64,000 nucleotides of DNA. Source: Motilibacter aurantiacus. Lineage in GTDB: Bacteria; Actinomycetota; Actinomycetes; Motilibacterales; Motilibacteraceae. The notes beneath the pieces were generated by a model that was not told the DNA's origin, did not search any database, and saw nothing but the letters and a program-made list of their open reading frames with translations. Positions 18,130-27,471 of the stretch are shown piece after piece. The first letter of the stretch is position 1. Each line of letters begins with the position of its first letter. Location: the NCBI RefSeq assembly GCF_011250645.1, contig NZ_JAANNO010000006.1:94235-158234 (forward strand). The letters run 5' to 3'. The position numbers and the translations under genes were made by a program.

Positions 18130-19095
18130 CTGCTGGACGGGCCTTTCACCCGGCGATCGGCCATTGCCGACGGGCTCTCCCCCGGTGACATCCGTGGGCT
18201 GACCTCGGGTGGGGCCGTCCGCCGCCTGCTCGACGGCGTACGTCGCGGCGAGGGTGCCCGCCTCCTTGCGCTGCGCTGCGCTGCGCCGCAGCCGCGCCAG
18301 GACCTGGCCCCCCACGACCTGACGGTCCTCGACGACGTGCCGGTGACCTCAGCGCGTCGCACAGGGGCAGACCTGGCCCGTCGGCTTGCGCGGGCGGACG
18401 CGCTCTGCGCGCTCGACGGGCTGGCGCACCGGGGCGTACTCGATCTCGGCAAGGCCCGCGACGAGCAGCTGCGGTGGGCCGAGCATCCTTTCGTCGCACA
18501 GGCTCGCGAAGTGGTCGCGCTCGCAGACCCGCGCAGCGAGTCCTGGGGCGAGACGAGGTGCCGGCTCCGGCTGCACGACGCCGGCTTTCCCGCGCCCGAC
18601 CTGCAGATCGAGGTACGCGTCGCGGGTCGCGTCTTCCGGCGTGACATGGGGTGGGAGGCGCGGCGGAAGGCGCTGGAGCACGACGGGGAGGCCCACCACA
18701 CCTCGGCTGCTGATCGGGCCTGCGACGCCGGCAGACGTGCGCTGTTGCGCCGGGGATGGGACGTCAGCATCGTGACGAAGGAGCACGTGCTCGGCCGCCG
18801 CCAGGGCTTCGAGCACGTCGTCGCCGAGCTGCTCGGCGTGCCGCCTGCGCGTGGGCCGGCCAGCGCGCGTGGCGCTGATGAGCCTGTGGACGACTCGCCA
18901 AAGGTGCATGATCAGCGGAGGAGCGGTCGCGCGCTCAGCGGGAGGAGGAGTGCGCGCTCAGCGCGAAGTGCGGGTGCTGCGGTCGTCGCCGTCATCCCCA
19001 CAAAGGCGCTCTCGAGAGCGCCACGCGCTGATCAGGCGGGGGTCGGTGAGGGCGTCGAGCCGGCGCTCGGGTTGGTGAGGCGGTTGACGTCGTAG
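18121..19095 (+). CDS. AbiEi-like / DUF559 (Vsr-like nuclease fold) protein
   Basis: 324 aa if read to the first stop. Residues 1-40 resemble the N-terminal winged-helix part of AbiEi-type antitoxins ('[20 protein letters not shown]'). The middle (41-130) looks shortened relative to relatives but keeps '[17 protein letters not shown]'. Residues 138-240 match DUF559, a Vsr/PD-(D/E)xK-like fold: '[19 protein letters not shown]', '[21 protein letters not shown]' and '[15 protein letters not shown]'. After about residue 245 the sequence is low complexity because it reads through the right inverted repeat and then overlaps the 3' end of relA by 64 bp. The start codon lies in a perfect palindrome. 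Probably a mobile defence-type or nuclease gene; activity is not shown. Confidence 0.7.
   Translation: MPLLLDGPFTRRSAIADGLSPGDIRGLTSGGAVRRLLDGVRRGEGARLLALRCAAPQPRQDLAPHDLTVLDDVPVTSARRTGADLARRLARADALCALDGLAHRGVLDLGKARDEQLRWAEHPFVAQAREVVALADPRSESWGETRCRLRLHDAGFPAPDLQIEVRVAGRVFRRDMGWEARRKALEHDGEAHHTSAADRACDAGRRALLRRGWDVSIVTKEHVLGRRQGFEHVVAELLGVPPARGPASARGADEPVDDSPKVHDQRRSGRALSGRRSARSARSAGAAVVAVIPTKALSRAPRADQAGVGEGVEPALGLVRRLTS
18884..18917. repeat. Right 34-bp inverted repeat of the DUF559 cassette
   Basis: Inverted copy of 18038-18071 (30/34 identity), reading CTGTGGAC inward and ending TGATCAGCG outward. The open reading frame of the DUF559 gene runs straight through it ('[12 protein letters not shown]'), so the repeat is partly coding. 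Confidence 0.85.
19005..19022 (-). terminator. Palindrome, probable relA terminator
   Basis: GGCGCTCTCGAGAGCGCC is a perfect 18-bp palindrome 9 bp beyond the relA stop codon. On the minus strand it is followed by TTTG. It also lies inside the tail of the convergent DUF559 reading frame. Confidence 0.6.
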
Positions 19096-21518
19096 ACGCC
19101 TTCGATGCCGCGGACCGCCTTGAGCACGTGGCCGAGGTGGGTCGTGTCGCCCATCTCGAAGGTGAAGCGGGAGACGGCGACGCGGTCGCGGGTGGTGGTG
19201 ACCGAGGCCGACAGGATGTTGACGTGCTGGTCGGACAGGACCCGCGTGATGTCGGAGAGGAGCCGGCTGCGGTCGAGCGCCTCGACCTGGATCTGGACGA
19301 GGAAGACGCTCTGCGACGTGGGCGCCCACTCGACGCCCACCATGCGCTCGGGCGAGAGGGACTGGCTGGCCACGTTGATGCAGTCGGCGCGGTGGACCGA
19401 GACGCCGTTGCCACGCGTCACGAAACCGACGATGGGGTCGCCCGGGACCGGGGTGCAGCAGCGGGCGAGCTTGACCCACACGTCCGGCGCGCCGCTCACG
19501 ACCACGCCGGGGTCGCCGGCCGGGCGGGCGCGGCCGCGGGCGACGTGCGGGGCCGTGGGGACGGTGGCCTCGGCCATGTCCTCCTCGGCGGCCTCCTCGC
19601 CGCCGAGGGACTGCACGAGCTTGGCCACCACCGACTGCGCGCTGACGTGGTTCTCGCCGATCGCGGCGTACAGAGCGGAGATGTCGGGGTAGCGCATCTC
19701 GTTCGCTAGCGCGGTCAGCGCCTCGCTCGACAGCAGCCGCTGCAGCGGGAGCCCCTGCTTGCGCAGCGTCCGTGCGAGCGCCTCCTTGCCCTGTTCGATC
19801 GCCTCCTCGCGACGCTCCCGGGAGAACCAGTGCTTGATCTTGTTGCGCGCACGGGGTGACGCGACGAAGGTGAGCCAGTCGCGCGACGGCCCGGCGTTGG
19901 CCGCCTTGGAGGTGAAGATCTCGACCGTGTCGCCGTTCTCGAGCTTGGACTCGAGCGGGACGAGGCGCTGGTTGACCCGCGCGCCGACGGTCCGGTGGCC
20001 CACCTCGGTGTGCACGGCGTACGCAAAGTCGACCGGCGTCGAGCCCGTCGGCAGGGCCACGACCTCGCCCTTCGGCGTGAAGACGTAGACCTGGCCGCTG
20101 GACAGGTCGAAGCGCAGCGAGTCGAGGAACTCGCCCGGGTCCTCGGTCTCCTTCTGCCACTCGAGCAGCTGGCGCAGCCAGCTCATGTCGCTGGTGGAAC
20201 CGCCGTCGTCGGCGCGGGCGGTGCCCGGCGTGGTGGCGTCCTCCTTGTACTTCCAGTGGGCGGCCACGCCGTACTCCGCGCGGCGGTGCATCGCGTGGGT
20301 GCGGATCTGCAGCTCGACGGGCTTGCCCTCGGGCCCGATCACCGTCGTGTGCAGCGACTGGTACATGTTGAACTTGGGCATCGCGATGTAGTCCTTGAAA
20401 CGCCCGGGAACGGGGTTCCAGCGCGCGTGCACGGTGCCCAGCGCGGCGTAGCAGTCGCGGACGGTGTCGACCAGGATGCGGACGCCGACGAGGTCGTAGA
20501 TGTCGGCGAAGTCGCGGCCGCGCACGATCATCTTCTGGTAGACGGAGTAGTAGTGCTTCGGCCGCCCGGTGACCGTGCACTTGATCTTCGCGGCCGTCAT
20601 GTCCTGCCCGACCGCGTCGATGACCCCGGCGATGTACTCGTCCCGGCTGGGCGCGCGGTCGCGGACGAGGTTGACGATCTCCTCGTAGAGGCTCGGGTAG
20701 AGCGTGGCGAACGAGAGGTCCTCGAGCTCCCACTTGACCTTGTTCATGCCGAGGCGGTGGGCCAGCGGGGCGTAGATCTCCAGCGTCTCCCGGGCCTTGC
20801 GCTCGGCCTTCTCCGCCGGGATGTAGCGCCAGGTCCTTGCGTTGTGCAGCCGGTCGGCCAGCTTGATGACGAGCACCCTGATGTCGCGCGACATCGCGAC
20901 GACCATCTTGCGCACGGTCTCGGCCTGGGCCGCGTCGCCGTACTTGACCTTGTCGAGCTTGGTGACGCCGTCGACCAGCCCGGCCACCTCGTCGCCGAAG
21001 TCGGCGCGCAGCTGCTCGAGCGTGTAGTCGGTGTCCTCGACCGTGTCGTGCAGCAGCGCGGCGCACAGGGTCGGGGGGTTCATGCCGAAGCTGGCGAGGA
21101 TCGTCGCCACGGCGAGCGGGTGGGTGATGTACGGGTCGCCGCTCTTGCGCCGCTGCCCCCGGTGACACCGCTCGGCCACCGCGTACGCGCGCTCGAGGTC
21201 GCGCAGGTCCGCCTTGGGCTGCGTCTCCCGGATCAGCCGGAACAGCGGCTCGAGGACCGGGTTGGTCCCGCTGCGCTGGGCGCCCAGGCGGGCGAGCCGC
21301 TTGCGGACGCGGGCGGTGGCGGGAGCCTCCGGGCGCGGGGGCGCCGGCGCGGGCTCGGCGGCGGCTCGCCCGAGCCGGCCGAGGCGCGCGCCGTCAGCGG
21401 CGTCGGAGGCCGGAGGCGCCGTCGGGGCGGCTCCGGCGGGCGCGGACGCGCCGTTGCCCGCCGTGCCGGTGGTGGCGCGGCCGGCCTCGACCGCTGCACC
21501 GGCCCGGTCTTCGCCCAC
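19032..21518 (-). CDS. relA: Bifunctional (p)ppGpp synthetase/hydrolase Rel
   Basis: Rel makes and degrades (p)ppGpp in the stringent response. 828 aa from GTG; residues 1-85 are a low-complexity Ala/Pro extension, so a start further in is possible. The HD hydrolase domain carries '[13 protein letters not shown]' (HD at 157-158). The synthetase domain has '[14 protein letters not shown]' and the 'GRFKDYIA' loop: RFKD (373-376) is the RxKD signature of bifunctional Rel rather than the ExDD of RelA-only enzymes. TGS and zinc-finger-like ('[17 protein letters not shown]') regions follow, then a C-terminal ACT domain ('[21 protein letters not shown]'). A TAGACT box and GAGGGGG ribosome site lie upstream. 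Confidence 0.97.
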   Translation of the reverse strand: MGEDRAGAAVEAGRATTGTAGNGASAPAGAAPTAPPASDAADGARLGRLGRAAAEPAPAPPRPEAPATARVRKRLARLGAQRSGTNPVLEPLFRLIRETQPKADLRDLERAYAVAERCHRGQRRKSGDPYITHPLAVATILASFGMNPPTLCAALLHDTVEDTDYTLEQLRADFGDEVAGLVDGVTKLDKVKYGDAAQAETVRKMVVAMSRDIRVLVIKLADRLHNARTWRYIPAEKAERKARETLEIYAPLAHRLGMNKVKWELEDLSFATLYPSLYEEIVNLVRDRAPSRDEYIAGVIDAVGQDMTAAKIKCTVTGRPKHYYSVYQKMIVRGRDFADIYDLVGVRILVDTVRDCYAALGTVHARWNPVPGRFKDYIAMPKFNMYQSLHTTVIGPEGKPVELQIRTHAMHRRAEYGVAAHWKYKEDATTPGTARADDGGSTSDMSWLRQLLEWQKETEDPGEFLDSLRFDLSSGQVYVFTPKGEVVALPTGSTPVDFAYAVHTEVGHRTVGARVNQRLVPLESKLENGDTVEIFTSKAANAGPSRDWLTFVASPRARNKIKHWFSRERREEAIEQGKEALARTLRKQGLPLQRLLSSEALTALANEMRYPDISALYAAIGENHVSAQSVVAKLVQSLGGEEAAEEDMAEATVPTAPHVARGRARPAGDPGVVVSGAPDVWVKLARCCTPVPGDPIVGFVTRGNGVSVHRADCINVASQSLSPERMVGVEWAPTSQSVFLVQIQVEALDRSRLLSDITRVLSDQHVNILSASVTTTRDRVAVSRFTFEMGDTTHLGHVLKAVRGIEGVYDVNRLTNPSAGSTPSPTPA

Positions 21519-21547
21519 GCGCTACCCCCTCGTCGCCCTGAGGTTCC

Positions 21548-21553
21548 AGTCTA
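21548..21553 (-). promoter_or_regulatory. -10 box of the relA promoter
   Basis: TAGACT on the minus strand, 29 nt before the GTG of relA. Unlike its neighbours this promoter leaves room for a short leader containing GAGGGGG as ribosome site. Confidence 0.55.
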
Positions 21554-21594
21554 TGCGCGGCGGCCCGCCCGGCGAGCCGTGCCGCCCGAGCCGG

Positions 21595-22164
21595 TCAGGT
21601 TGAGATCAGGGCCTCGACCGGACGGCCGCCCAGCGCGGCCCGGCCGCCGAGTGCCGCGATCTCGAGCAGGACCGCGATGCCGGCGACCTCGGCACCCGAG
21701 CGCTCCAGCAGGCCGAGGGTGGCGGCGAGGGTGCCGCCGGTGGCCAGGACGTCGTCCACGACGAGCACGCGGGCGCCCGGGGCGAGCGCTCCCTCGCGGA
21801 CCTCGAGCACCGCCTCGCCGTACTCGAGGGAGTACGCCGCGGACAGGGTGGGTGCCGGCAGCTTGCCCGCCTTGCGGACGGGCACGAAGCCGGCGCCCGC
21901 GCGGTACGCCACCGGCGCCGCGAGCATGAAGCCGCGGGCCTCGATGCCGACCACCGCGTCGACCCCGTGAGCGAGGTCGGCCAGCGCGTCGACGGTCGCG
22001 GCGAAGGCGCCGGCGTCGGCCAGCAGCGGGGTGATGTCCTTGAAGAGCACGCCCGGCTTCGGGTAGTCGGGCACGTCCCGGACGAACGGCTCGATCCGCT
22101 CGCGCAGGGGCGGCGACCCCGCCGTCGTTCCGGTGCCGACGGGGCCGCCGAGGTCCGAGCTCAT
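21595..22164 (-). CDS. apt: Adenine phosphoribosyltransferase
   Basis: Apt salvages adenine to AMP with PRPP. 189 aa, typical length. 'RDVPDYPKPGVLFKDITPLL' is the family N-terminal motif, 'GIEARGFMLAAPVAYRAGAGFVPVRK' the middle motif, and 'VLVVDDVLATGGTL' the PRPP-binding loop. Located between secF and relA as in most actinobacteria. The ATG follows TAGAGT by 7 nt and lacks a ribosome site, so the mRNA is probably leaderless with its own promoter. Confidence 0.96.
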   Translation of the reverse strand: MSSDLGGPVGTGTTAGSPPLRERIEPFVRDVPDYPKPGVLFKDITPLLADAGAFAATVDALADLAHGVDAVVGIEARGFMLAAPVAYRAGAGFVPVRKAGKLPAPTLSAAYSLEYGEAVLEVREGALAPGARVLVVDDVLATGGTLAATLGLLERSGAEVAGIAVLLEIAALGGRAALGGRPVEALIST

Positions 22165-22171
22165 TGCCCAG

Positions 22172-22177
22172 ACTCTA
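22172..22177 (-). promoter_or_regulatory. -10 box of leaderless promoter for apt
   Basis: TAGAGT on the minus strand, then CTGGGCA (7 nt) and the ATG of apt. It lies in the 21 bp between secF and apt. Confidence 0.65.
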
Positions 22178-22185
22178 CCGAGGGG

Positions 22186-23433
22186 CTACCTGCGCTTGCC
22201 GCGCGTGCCGCCGGGCCGGGAGCCGCCGCCCCGGCGGGGCTGGGGCCGCTGCCCTGCCGCCCCGCTGGGCCGGGGGCGCGAGGACGGCGTGGACGGGGAC
22301 GACGTGGGGGGCACGGCGTCGCCGCCGGCCGGGTCACCGGCGGGGTCCCCGACCCCGTCGTCGTCCGGTCCCACCGTCGCGATCGCCGTCGCCCCACCCG
22401 TGGCGACCGGGGCCTGCCAGGTGCCACCGGCGCCCGTGGGCCGCGCCGTGCCCGCCCGCCGCGGGGCCGAGCCGGACCGGCGCATCTCCACGCGCTTGGT
22501 GAGCGCCTTCATCGCCGGCTCGCGCTCCTTGAGGTCGGCCAGCAGCGGGGTGGCGATGAAGATCGAGGAGTACGTGCTGGCCGCGATGCCGACGAAGAGC
22601 ACCAGGGAGAGGTCCTTCAGCGTGCCGGCGCCGAGCAGGAACGCACCGACGAAGAGGATCGCGCCGATCGGCAGCAGGGCGAGCAGCGAGGTGTTGATCG
22701 ACCGGACGAGGGTCTGGTTGACCGAGAGGTTGGCCGCCTCGCTGTAGGTCATGCGGCTGCTGCCCTGCAGGCCCGCGGAGTTCTCCCGCAGCGAGTCGAA
22801 GACGACGACGGTGTCGTACAACGAGTAGCCGAGGATCGTCAGCAGGCCGATCACGGTCGACGGCGTCACGTCGAACCCGACGAGGGCGTAGACCCCGACC
22901 GTGATGACGATGTCGTGCAGCAGCGCGACGAACGCGGCGATCGCCATCTTGAACTCGAACACGATGGCGATGAAGATCGCCACGAGGACGAGGAAGACGA
23001 CGAGGCCCCATGCCGCGCGCTCGGTGATCGCGCCACCCCACGAGGGGCCGACCACCTGCACGTTCACGTCGCCGGCGGCGACGCCGCACTCCTCGGCCAG
23101 GGCGTTCGTGATGTCGGTGTCCTGGCCCTGCGCGAGGTCACCGGTCTGCACGCGCAGCGTGTTGTCGTTGAGCTTCTGGACGATGGTCTCGCCCTCGACG
23201 GCTTCCTCCACCACGCCGCGCGCGCTCTCGATGGAGCAGTTCGCGTCGGGCACGCGGAACTCCGCGCCGCCCTTGAACTCGATGCCGAAGTTCAGCCCCC
23301 GGATGAACAGCGCGAGCAGCGTGATGACGAGGATCGCGGCCGAGACGGCGTACCAGGTGCGCTTGCGGCCGACGAAGTCGTACGCCACCTCACCGGTGTA
23401 GAGCCGGTGTCCGAGGGATCCGAGGCGGGACAT
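22186..23433 (-). CDS. secF: Protein translocase subunit SecF
   Basis: SecF works with SecD to pull exported proteins off the SecYEG channel using the proton gradient. 415 aa with six membrane helices: one near residues 29-47 followed by an extracytoplasmic domain ('LNFGIEFKGGAEFRV'), then five in residues 135-310 ('STVIGLLTILGYSLYDTVVVFD', 'NQTLVRSINTSLLALLPIGAI'). The last 100 residues are a Pro/Gly/Arg/Asp-rich cytoplasmic tail longer than usual. The start is 3 bp after the secD stop, so the genes form one operon. Confidence 0.95.
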   Translation of the reverse strand: MSRLGSLGHRLYTGEVAYDFVGRKRTWYAVSAAILVITLLALFIRGLNFGIEFKGGAEFRVPDANCSIESARGVVEEAVEGETIVQKLNDNTLRVQTGDLAQGQDTDITNALAEECGVAAGDVNVQVVGPSWGGAITERAAWGLVVFLVLVAIFIAIVFEFKMAIAAFVALLHDIVITVGVYALVGFDVTPSTVIGLLTILGYSLYDTVVVFDSLRENSAGLQGSSRMTYSEAANLSVNQTLVRSINTSLLALLPIGAILFVGAFLLGAGTLKDLSLVLFVGIAASTYSSIFIATPLLADLKEREPAMKALTKRVEMRRSGSAPRRAGTARPTGAGGTWQAPVATGGATAIATVGPDDDGVGDPAGDPAGGDAVPPTSSPSTPSSRPRPSGAAGQRPQPRRGGGSRPGGTRGKRR

Positions 23434-23436
23434 CGC

Positions 23437-25155
23437 TCAGGCCTCCTTGGCCGTGCGGACGCGGGTGGCCGTGGCGACCGGGGCGGCCGCCGGCGAGATG
23501 TGACGGCCGACGCTCTCGGGGTTGAGCCCCGAGAGCCGGTGGCCGTTGCCGAAGAACTTGGTGCGTACGAGCAGCGAGACCAGCGGCTTGGTGAAGAGGA
23601 ACACCACCACGAGGTCGATAAGCGTCGACAGGCCGAGGGTGAAGGCGAAGTTCTGCACGCGGCCGATCGCCAGGAAGTAGAGCGTGGCCGAACAGAGGAT
23701 CGTGACGCCGTCGGCGACCAGGATCGTGCGTCGGGCGCGCTTCCACGCGTGCTCCACGGACGTCCGGATGGTGCGTCCCTCCCGGATCTCGTCCCTCAGC
23801 CGTTCGAAGAACACGACGAACGAGTCGGCGGTGATGCCGATCGAGACGATGACGCCGACGACGCCGGCGAGGATGAGGGTGAAACCGATGAGGCTGCCGA
23901 GCAGGACGATGGCGCCCCAGGTCAGCAGGCCGGCGATCACCAGGCTGGCGACGCTGACCAGGCCGAGGCCGCGGTAGAAGAGCAGCGAGTAGACCAGGAC
24001 CAGGACCAGGCCGATCGCGCCGGCCAGGATGCCCTTGTCGAGCTGGTCCTCACCGACGGTGGCCGAGATCGTGTTGATCTCGCCCTGCTCGAACGCCAGC
24101 GGCAGCGCGCCGTAGCGGAGCACGTTGGCCAGGTCGCGCGCCTCGGTCTCGCTGAAGTCACCGGTGATCTGGGCGTTCCCGTCGGTGATGGCGCTCTGGA
24201 CGGTCGGGGCCGAGATCACGGCGTTGTCGAGCACGATCGCGAACGCGTTCTCCGGAGCGGCCTTGGCGACCAGACTCTGGGTGGCGTCGGAGAACTGCCT
24301 GGTGCCCTCGCCGTCGAAGTCGAGCTGGACGAGCCAGTCGTTGGCCGTGTTGGGCGTGAGCCCGGCGGTGGCGTCGTCGACGTTCTCGCCCTGCACGAGG
24401 ACCGCGCCGAGCAGGTACTTCGCAGCGCCGTCGCGGTCGCAGGCCACCACGGTGGCGTCGGCCGGGAACTCGGTGCCGCCGCCGCGGTTCTCCGCCGCGG
24501 TGCAGTCCTTGTCCTGGAACTCCTGCTGGACCTCGGCGGGAACGGCGGCTGCGGGGTCCGGAACGGTGGGGGCCTCGGTCGGCAGCGGCTCCGTCGCGGG
24601 CGCGGTCGCCGTGGCGGCCGGCGTCGGCTCCGCGGCGCGCAGCGCGTCCGGCACGACGCGCCCGTTGGAGGAGGCGGTCGGGGCGGGTCGGGCCGCCGGG
24701 GCGCTCGACTCGGCGGCCGGCGCGCTGGCCTCGCCCGAGGGCGTCGGCGTGGGCTCGACGATGGGGGCGGCACCGGTCACCGCGAGGACCGGGCGGAACG
24801 TCAGCTTCGCGGTGCTCGCGATCAGCCGGACGGTCTCGGCGCCGGTGGCCCCCGGGACGGAGACGACGATGTTGTCGCCCTGCGTCTGGATCTCGGACTC
24901 GGTGACGCCGCGCGCGTCGACGCGCTGGCGGATGATGTCGACCGCCTGGTCGAGCTGCTCGCCGGTCGGCGCCGCGCCGTTCTCCGTGCGCGGCAGGAGC
25001 ACGACGCTGGTGCCGCCCTGCAGGTCGAGCCCCAGCCGGGGCGTGTAGTCGCCCTTGATGAAGATTCCGCCGAAGATCGCGACGAGAATCACCAGGAGCA
25101 CCAGCAAGGTGCGTCCCGGCCGGGAGGCCGTCGCCGGGCCCTTCTTCGTAGCCAC
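23437..25155 (-). CDS. secD: Protein translocase subunit SecD
   Basis: 572 aa. A first membrane helix (about 17-37) is followed by 'RLGLDLQGGTSVVL' and the P1 region. Then comes an extended Pro/Ala/Thr/Ser-rich linker from about residue 125 to 190 ('PTPTPSGEASAPAA' onward), which interrupts the periplasmic domain. The second half has 'QITGDFSETEARDLANVLRYGALPL' and five membrane helices with 'GVIVSIGITADSFVVFFERLRDEI'. GTG start with AGGAGA upstream. Member of the yajC-secD-secF operon. Confidence 0.95.
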   Translation of the reverse strand: MATKKGPATASRPGRTLLVLLVILVAIFGGIFIKGDYTPRLGLDLQGGTSVVLLPRTENGAAPTGEQLDQAVDIIRQRVDARGVTESEIQTQGDNIVVSVPGATGAETVRLIASTAKLTFRPVLAVTGAAPIVEPTPTPSGEASAPAAESSAPAARPAPTASSNGRVVPDALRAAEPTPAATATAPATEPLPTEAPTVPDPAAAVPAEVQQEFQDKDCTAAENRGGGTEFPADATVVACDRDGAAKYLLGAVLVQGENVDDATAGLTPNTANDWLVQLDFDGEGTRQFSDATQSLVAKAAPENAFAIVLDNAVISAPTVQSAITDGNAQITGDFSETEARDLANVLRYGALPLAFEQGEINTISATVGEDQLDKGILAGAIGLVLVLVYSLLFYRGLGLVSVASLVIAGLLTWGAIVLLGSLIGFTLILAGVVGVIVSIGITADSFVVFFERLRDEIREGRTIRTSVEHAWKRARRTILVADGVTILCSATLYFLAIGRVQNFAFTLGLSTLIDLVVVFLFTKPLVSLLVRTKFFGNGHRLSGLNPESVGRHISPAAAPVATATRVRTAKEA

Positions 25156-25241
25156 TGCTGTCGTGTCTCCTGTGCGTGCTTCGGACGGAGGAAGTCGGGG
25201 AAAGTCGCTGCTGACCGAGCGTCAGCCGTCGCGGCTGACGG

Positions 25242-25583
25242 TCAGCCGGCCGGGCTGTCGGGAGGGGGGGCGCCCGTGTCGGGCTTCCGGAAGGACACCG
25301 AGCCGCCCGTGCCCGGCGCCTCGTCCGGGGGCAGGACCTGCCCGACGGCTCCGCGCGCCCAGCGGCTGGTGACCCCGGGGGACGTCTCCAGCACGACCGC
25401 GTCGTCGTCGACCGCGACCACGGTCGCGTAGAGGCCGGCCGTGGTCACCACGCGCGCCCCGGGCGACAGCTCGGCCTGCAGCTGCGCGAGGCGCCGCTGA
25501 CGAGCCTGTGCGGGCCGGATCAGCAGCAGCCAGAACACCAGGCCGATCAGTACGAACGGCAAGAGATTCGCGAGGGATCGCAC
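25242..25583 (-). CDS. yajC: Preprotein translocase subunit YajC
   Basis: 113 aa. The GTG at 25583 is chosen because GGAGG lies 6 nt upstream; a longer reading to 25649 has no such site. One membrane helix ('LLPFVLIGLVFWLLLIRP') is followed by the conserved 'LSPGARVVTTAGLYATVVAVDDDAVVLE' small beta domain, then a Pro-rich tail. Associates with SecDF. First gene of yajC-secD-secF. Confidence 0.92.
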   Translation of the reverse strand: MRSLANLLPFVLIGLVFWLLLIRPAQARQRRLAQLQAELSPGARVVTTAGLYATVVAVDDDAVVLETSPGVTSRWARGAVGQVLPPDEAPGTGGSVSFRKPDTGAPPPDSPAG

Positions 25584-25674
25584 CAACGTCCTCCCAGTCG
25601 GCTTCCCGGTGGCGCCGGGTCTCCGGCAGGGCTGGGCGGCTCCGGACAAACACCCGGTCGGCAGCCAACGCGGA

Positions 25675-25705
25675 AGTCTAGTGCGGTGCCGCCCGGACTT
25701 GACAA
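25675..25705 (-). promoter_or_regulatory. Promoter for yajC-secD-secF
   Basis: On the minus strand TTGTCA (25700-25705) is followed after 19 bp by TAGACT (25675-25680). This lies about 90 bp before the yajC start, in the gap after ruvB. Confidence 0.5.
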
Positions 25706-25795
25706 CGAAGACGCAACGAAAGCCGGGGAATCCGCGGCGGACGCGAAGGGCGTCTCTCGTCGGCCGAGCACCGGCCCGAACGGCAGCGCCCCGGC

Positions 25796-26851
25796 TCAGT
25801 CGCCATCGTCGAGCGGCAGCGTCATGGCCCCCGTCGCGGGGTGCGTGCGGGGCGGTGCGAGCCCCAGGTGCGACCAGGCGGCCGGCGTGGCGATGCGCCC
25901 GCGCGGTGTACGTGCCAGCAGCCCGGCTCGCACGAGGAAGGGCTCCGCGACGACCTCCACGGTCTCCGGCTCCTCCCCCACCGCGACCGCGAGCGTCGAC
26001 AGCCCCACCGGCCCGCCGCCGAAGAGCCTGACCAGGGCGGTGAGGACCGCGCGGTCGAGCCGGTCGAGCCCGAGGGCGTCCACCTCGTAGATCTCCAGCG
26101 CCGCGGCGGCGACCGGCCCGGTCACCACGCCCTTGGCCCGCACCTCGGCGAAGTCACGCACCCGGCGCAGCAGCCGGTTGGCGATGCGCGGGGTGCCGCG
26201 CGAGCGGAGCGCGACCTCGCGGCCGCCGTCCTTGCGCAGGTCGATGCCGAGCAGCCGGGCCGACCGGGAGAGCACCAGCTCGAGCTCCGCCGGCTCGTAC
26301 AGGTCCATGTGGGCGGTGAAGCCGAAGCGGTCGCGCAGCGGCGCGGGCAGCAGGCCGGCCCGCGTGGTCGCGCCGATGAGCGTGAAGTGCGGCAGGTCCA
26401 GCGGGATCGCCGTCGCTCCGGGGCCCTTGCCGACGACCACGTCGACGCGGAAGTCCTCCATCGCCATGTAGAGCATCTCCTCGGCCGGGCGCGCCATCCG
26501 GTGCACCTCGTCGAGGAAGAGGACCTCGCCCTCGGCCAGGCTGGACAGCACGGCCGCCAGGTCGCCGGCGTGGGTGATGGCCGGCCCGCTGGAGATGCGC
26601 AGCGGGGCCTCCATCTCGGCGGCGACGATCATGGCCAGCGTCGTCTTGCCCAGCCCGGGCCCTCCCGAGAGCAGGATGTGGTCGGCCGGGCGGCTGCGTG
26701 CCTTCGCCGCGTCGAGCACCAGCCCGAGCTGCTCGCGCACCCGCTCCTGGCCGATGAACTCGTCGAGCGACTTGGGCCGCAGCGCCAGCTCGGCTGCCCG
26801 CTCCTCCTCGTCGGCCGCGCCACCGACGAGCCGCAGGGGGTCGCTGGTCAT
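25796..26851 (-). CDS. ruvB: Holliday junction branch migration helicase RuvB
   Basis: 351 aa AAA+ helicase. '[19 protein letters not shown]' is the N-terminal signature, Walker A is '[11 protein letters not shown]', Walker B '[10 protein letters not shown]', and sensor 1 '[11 protein letters not shown]'. The winged-helix DNA-binding domain at the C-terminus carries '[21 protein letters not shown]' and '[15 protein letters not shown]'. ATG start; overlaps ruvA by 4 bp (ATGA). With RuvA it drives branch migration of Holliday junctions. Confidence 0.97.
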   Translation of the reverse strand: MTSDPLRLVGGAADEEERAAELALRPKSLDEFIGQERVREQLGLVLDAAKARSRPADHILLSGGPGLGKTTLAMIVAAEMEAPLRISSGPAITHAGDLAAVLSSLAEGEVLFLDEVHRMARPAEEMLYMAMEDFRVDVVVGKGPGATAIPLDLPHFTLIGATTRAGLLPAPLRDRFGFTAHMDLYEPAELELVLSRSARLLGIDLRKDGGREVALRSRGTPRIANRLLRRVRDFAEVRAKGVVTGPVAAAALEIYEVDALGLDRLDRAVLTALVRLFGGGPVGLSTLAVAVGEEPETVEVVAEPFLVRAGLLARTPRGRIATPAAWSHLGLAPPRTHPATGAMTLPLDDGD

Positions 26852-27471
26852 GCGCGGCTGAGCCCGCGCAGCGCCGAGCGCAGCAGGGCCGCGACGTCAG
26901 GGGCGTGCCCTGCCTCCAGCGCGGCCTGGGCCTCGGGCGCCACGGCGTCGACCGCAGCCTCGGCCTCCCGGGCCGGCCACCCCAGGCCGGTCAGCGCCTC
27001 CGCGAGCTGGAGACGCCACCCCTCCTGGGCGGGGATGCGGGCCGCCGGGGCGGCGGAGGCGCCGCCGACGGGAGCGCCGAGCTTGTCGCGCAGCTCGAGC
27101 ACGAGCCGCTGGGCGCCCTTCTTGCCGATGCCGGGCACCTTGGTGAGGGTGGTGAGGTCCTCGGCCGCGACGGCACGACGGACCTCGTCGGGCGCGAGCA
27201 CCGCGAGGATCGCCTGCGCGAGGCGGGGGCCCACGCCGCTCACGGTCTGGACCGTCTCGAAGACCGATCGCTCGTCGTCGTCGGCGAAGCCGTAGAGCGT
27301 GAGCTCGTCCTCGCGGACCACGAGGTGCGTCGAGAGCCGGGCCGGCTCGCCCGGGCGCAGCGAGGCCAGGGTGCCGGGCGTGCAGCGCAGCGCCAGCCCG
27401 ACCCCCCCGACCTCGACGACGGCGGTGTCCGGCCCGAGCGCGGCGACCCTGCCGGAGACGAAGGCGATCAC
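26848..27471 (-). CDS. ruvA: Holliday junction branch migration protein RuvA
   Basis: 207 aa from the GTG at 27471 (GTGA overlap with the ruvC stop). Domain I OB-fold '[24 protein letters not shown]', then two helix-hairpin-helix motifs in '[17 protein letters not shown]' and '[17 protein letters not shown]', and a C-terminal domain III that binds RuvB ('[20 protein letters not shown]'). Standard ruvCAB order. Confidence 0.96.
   Translation of the reverse strand: MIAFVSGRVAALGPDTAVVEVGGVGLALRCTPGTLASLRPGEPARLSTHLVVREDELTLYGFADDDERSVFETVQTVSGVGPRLAQAILAVLAPDEVRRAVAAEDLTTLTKVPGIGKKGAQRLVLELRDKLGAPVGGASAAPAARIPAQEGWRLQLAEALTGLGWPAREAEAAVDAVAPEAQAALEAGHAPDVAALLRSALRGLSRA

Noticed and set aside
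18931-18968. Direct repeat of GCGCGCTCAGCG
   Set aside because: Two short copies in G+C-rich DNA, no wider pattern; could be chance.
19026-19035. A third CGCTGATCA copy next to the relA stop
   Set aside because: Only the outer nine bases match the inverted repeat; the rest does not, so I do not count it as a third end.
18884-19095. Transposase-like gene for the DUF559 cassette
   Set aside because: No transposase or recombinase motif lies within or next to the inverted repeats; mobility stays an inference.
21967-25431. A 1154-codon open frame on the plus strand
   Set aside because: Antisense to secF, secD and yajC, with repetitive Asp/Arg/Gly/Val composition and no recognisable motif.
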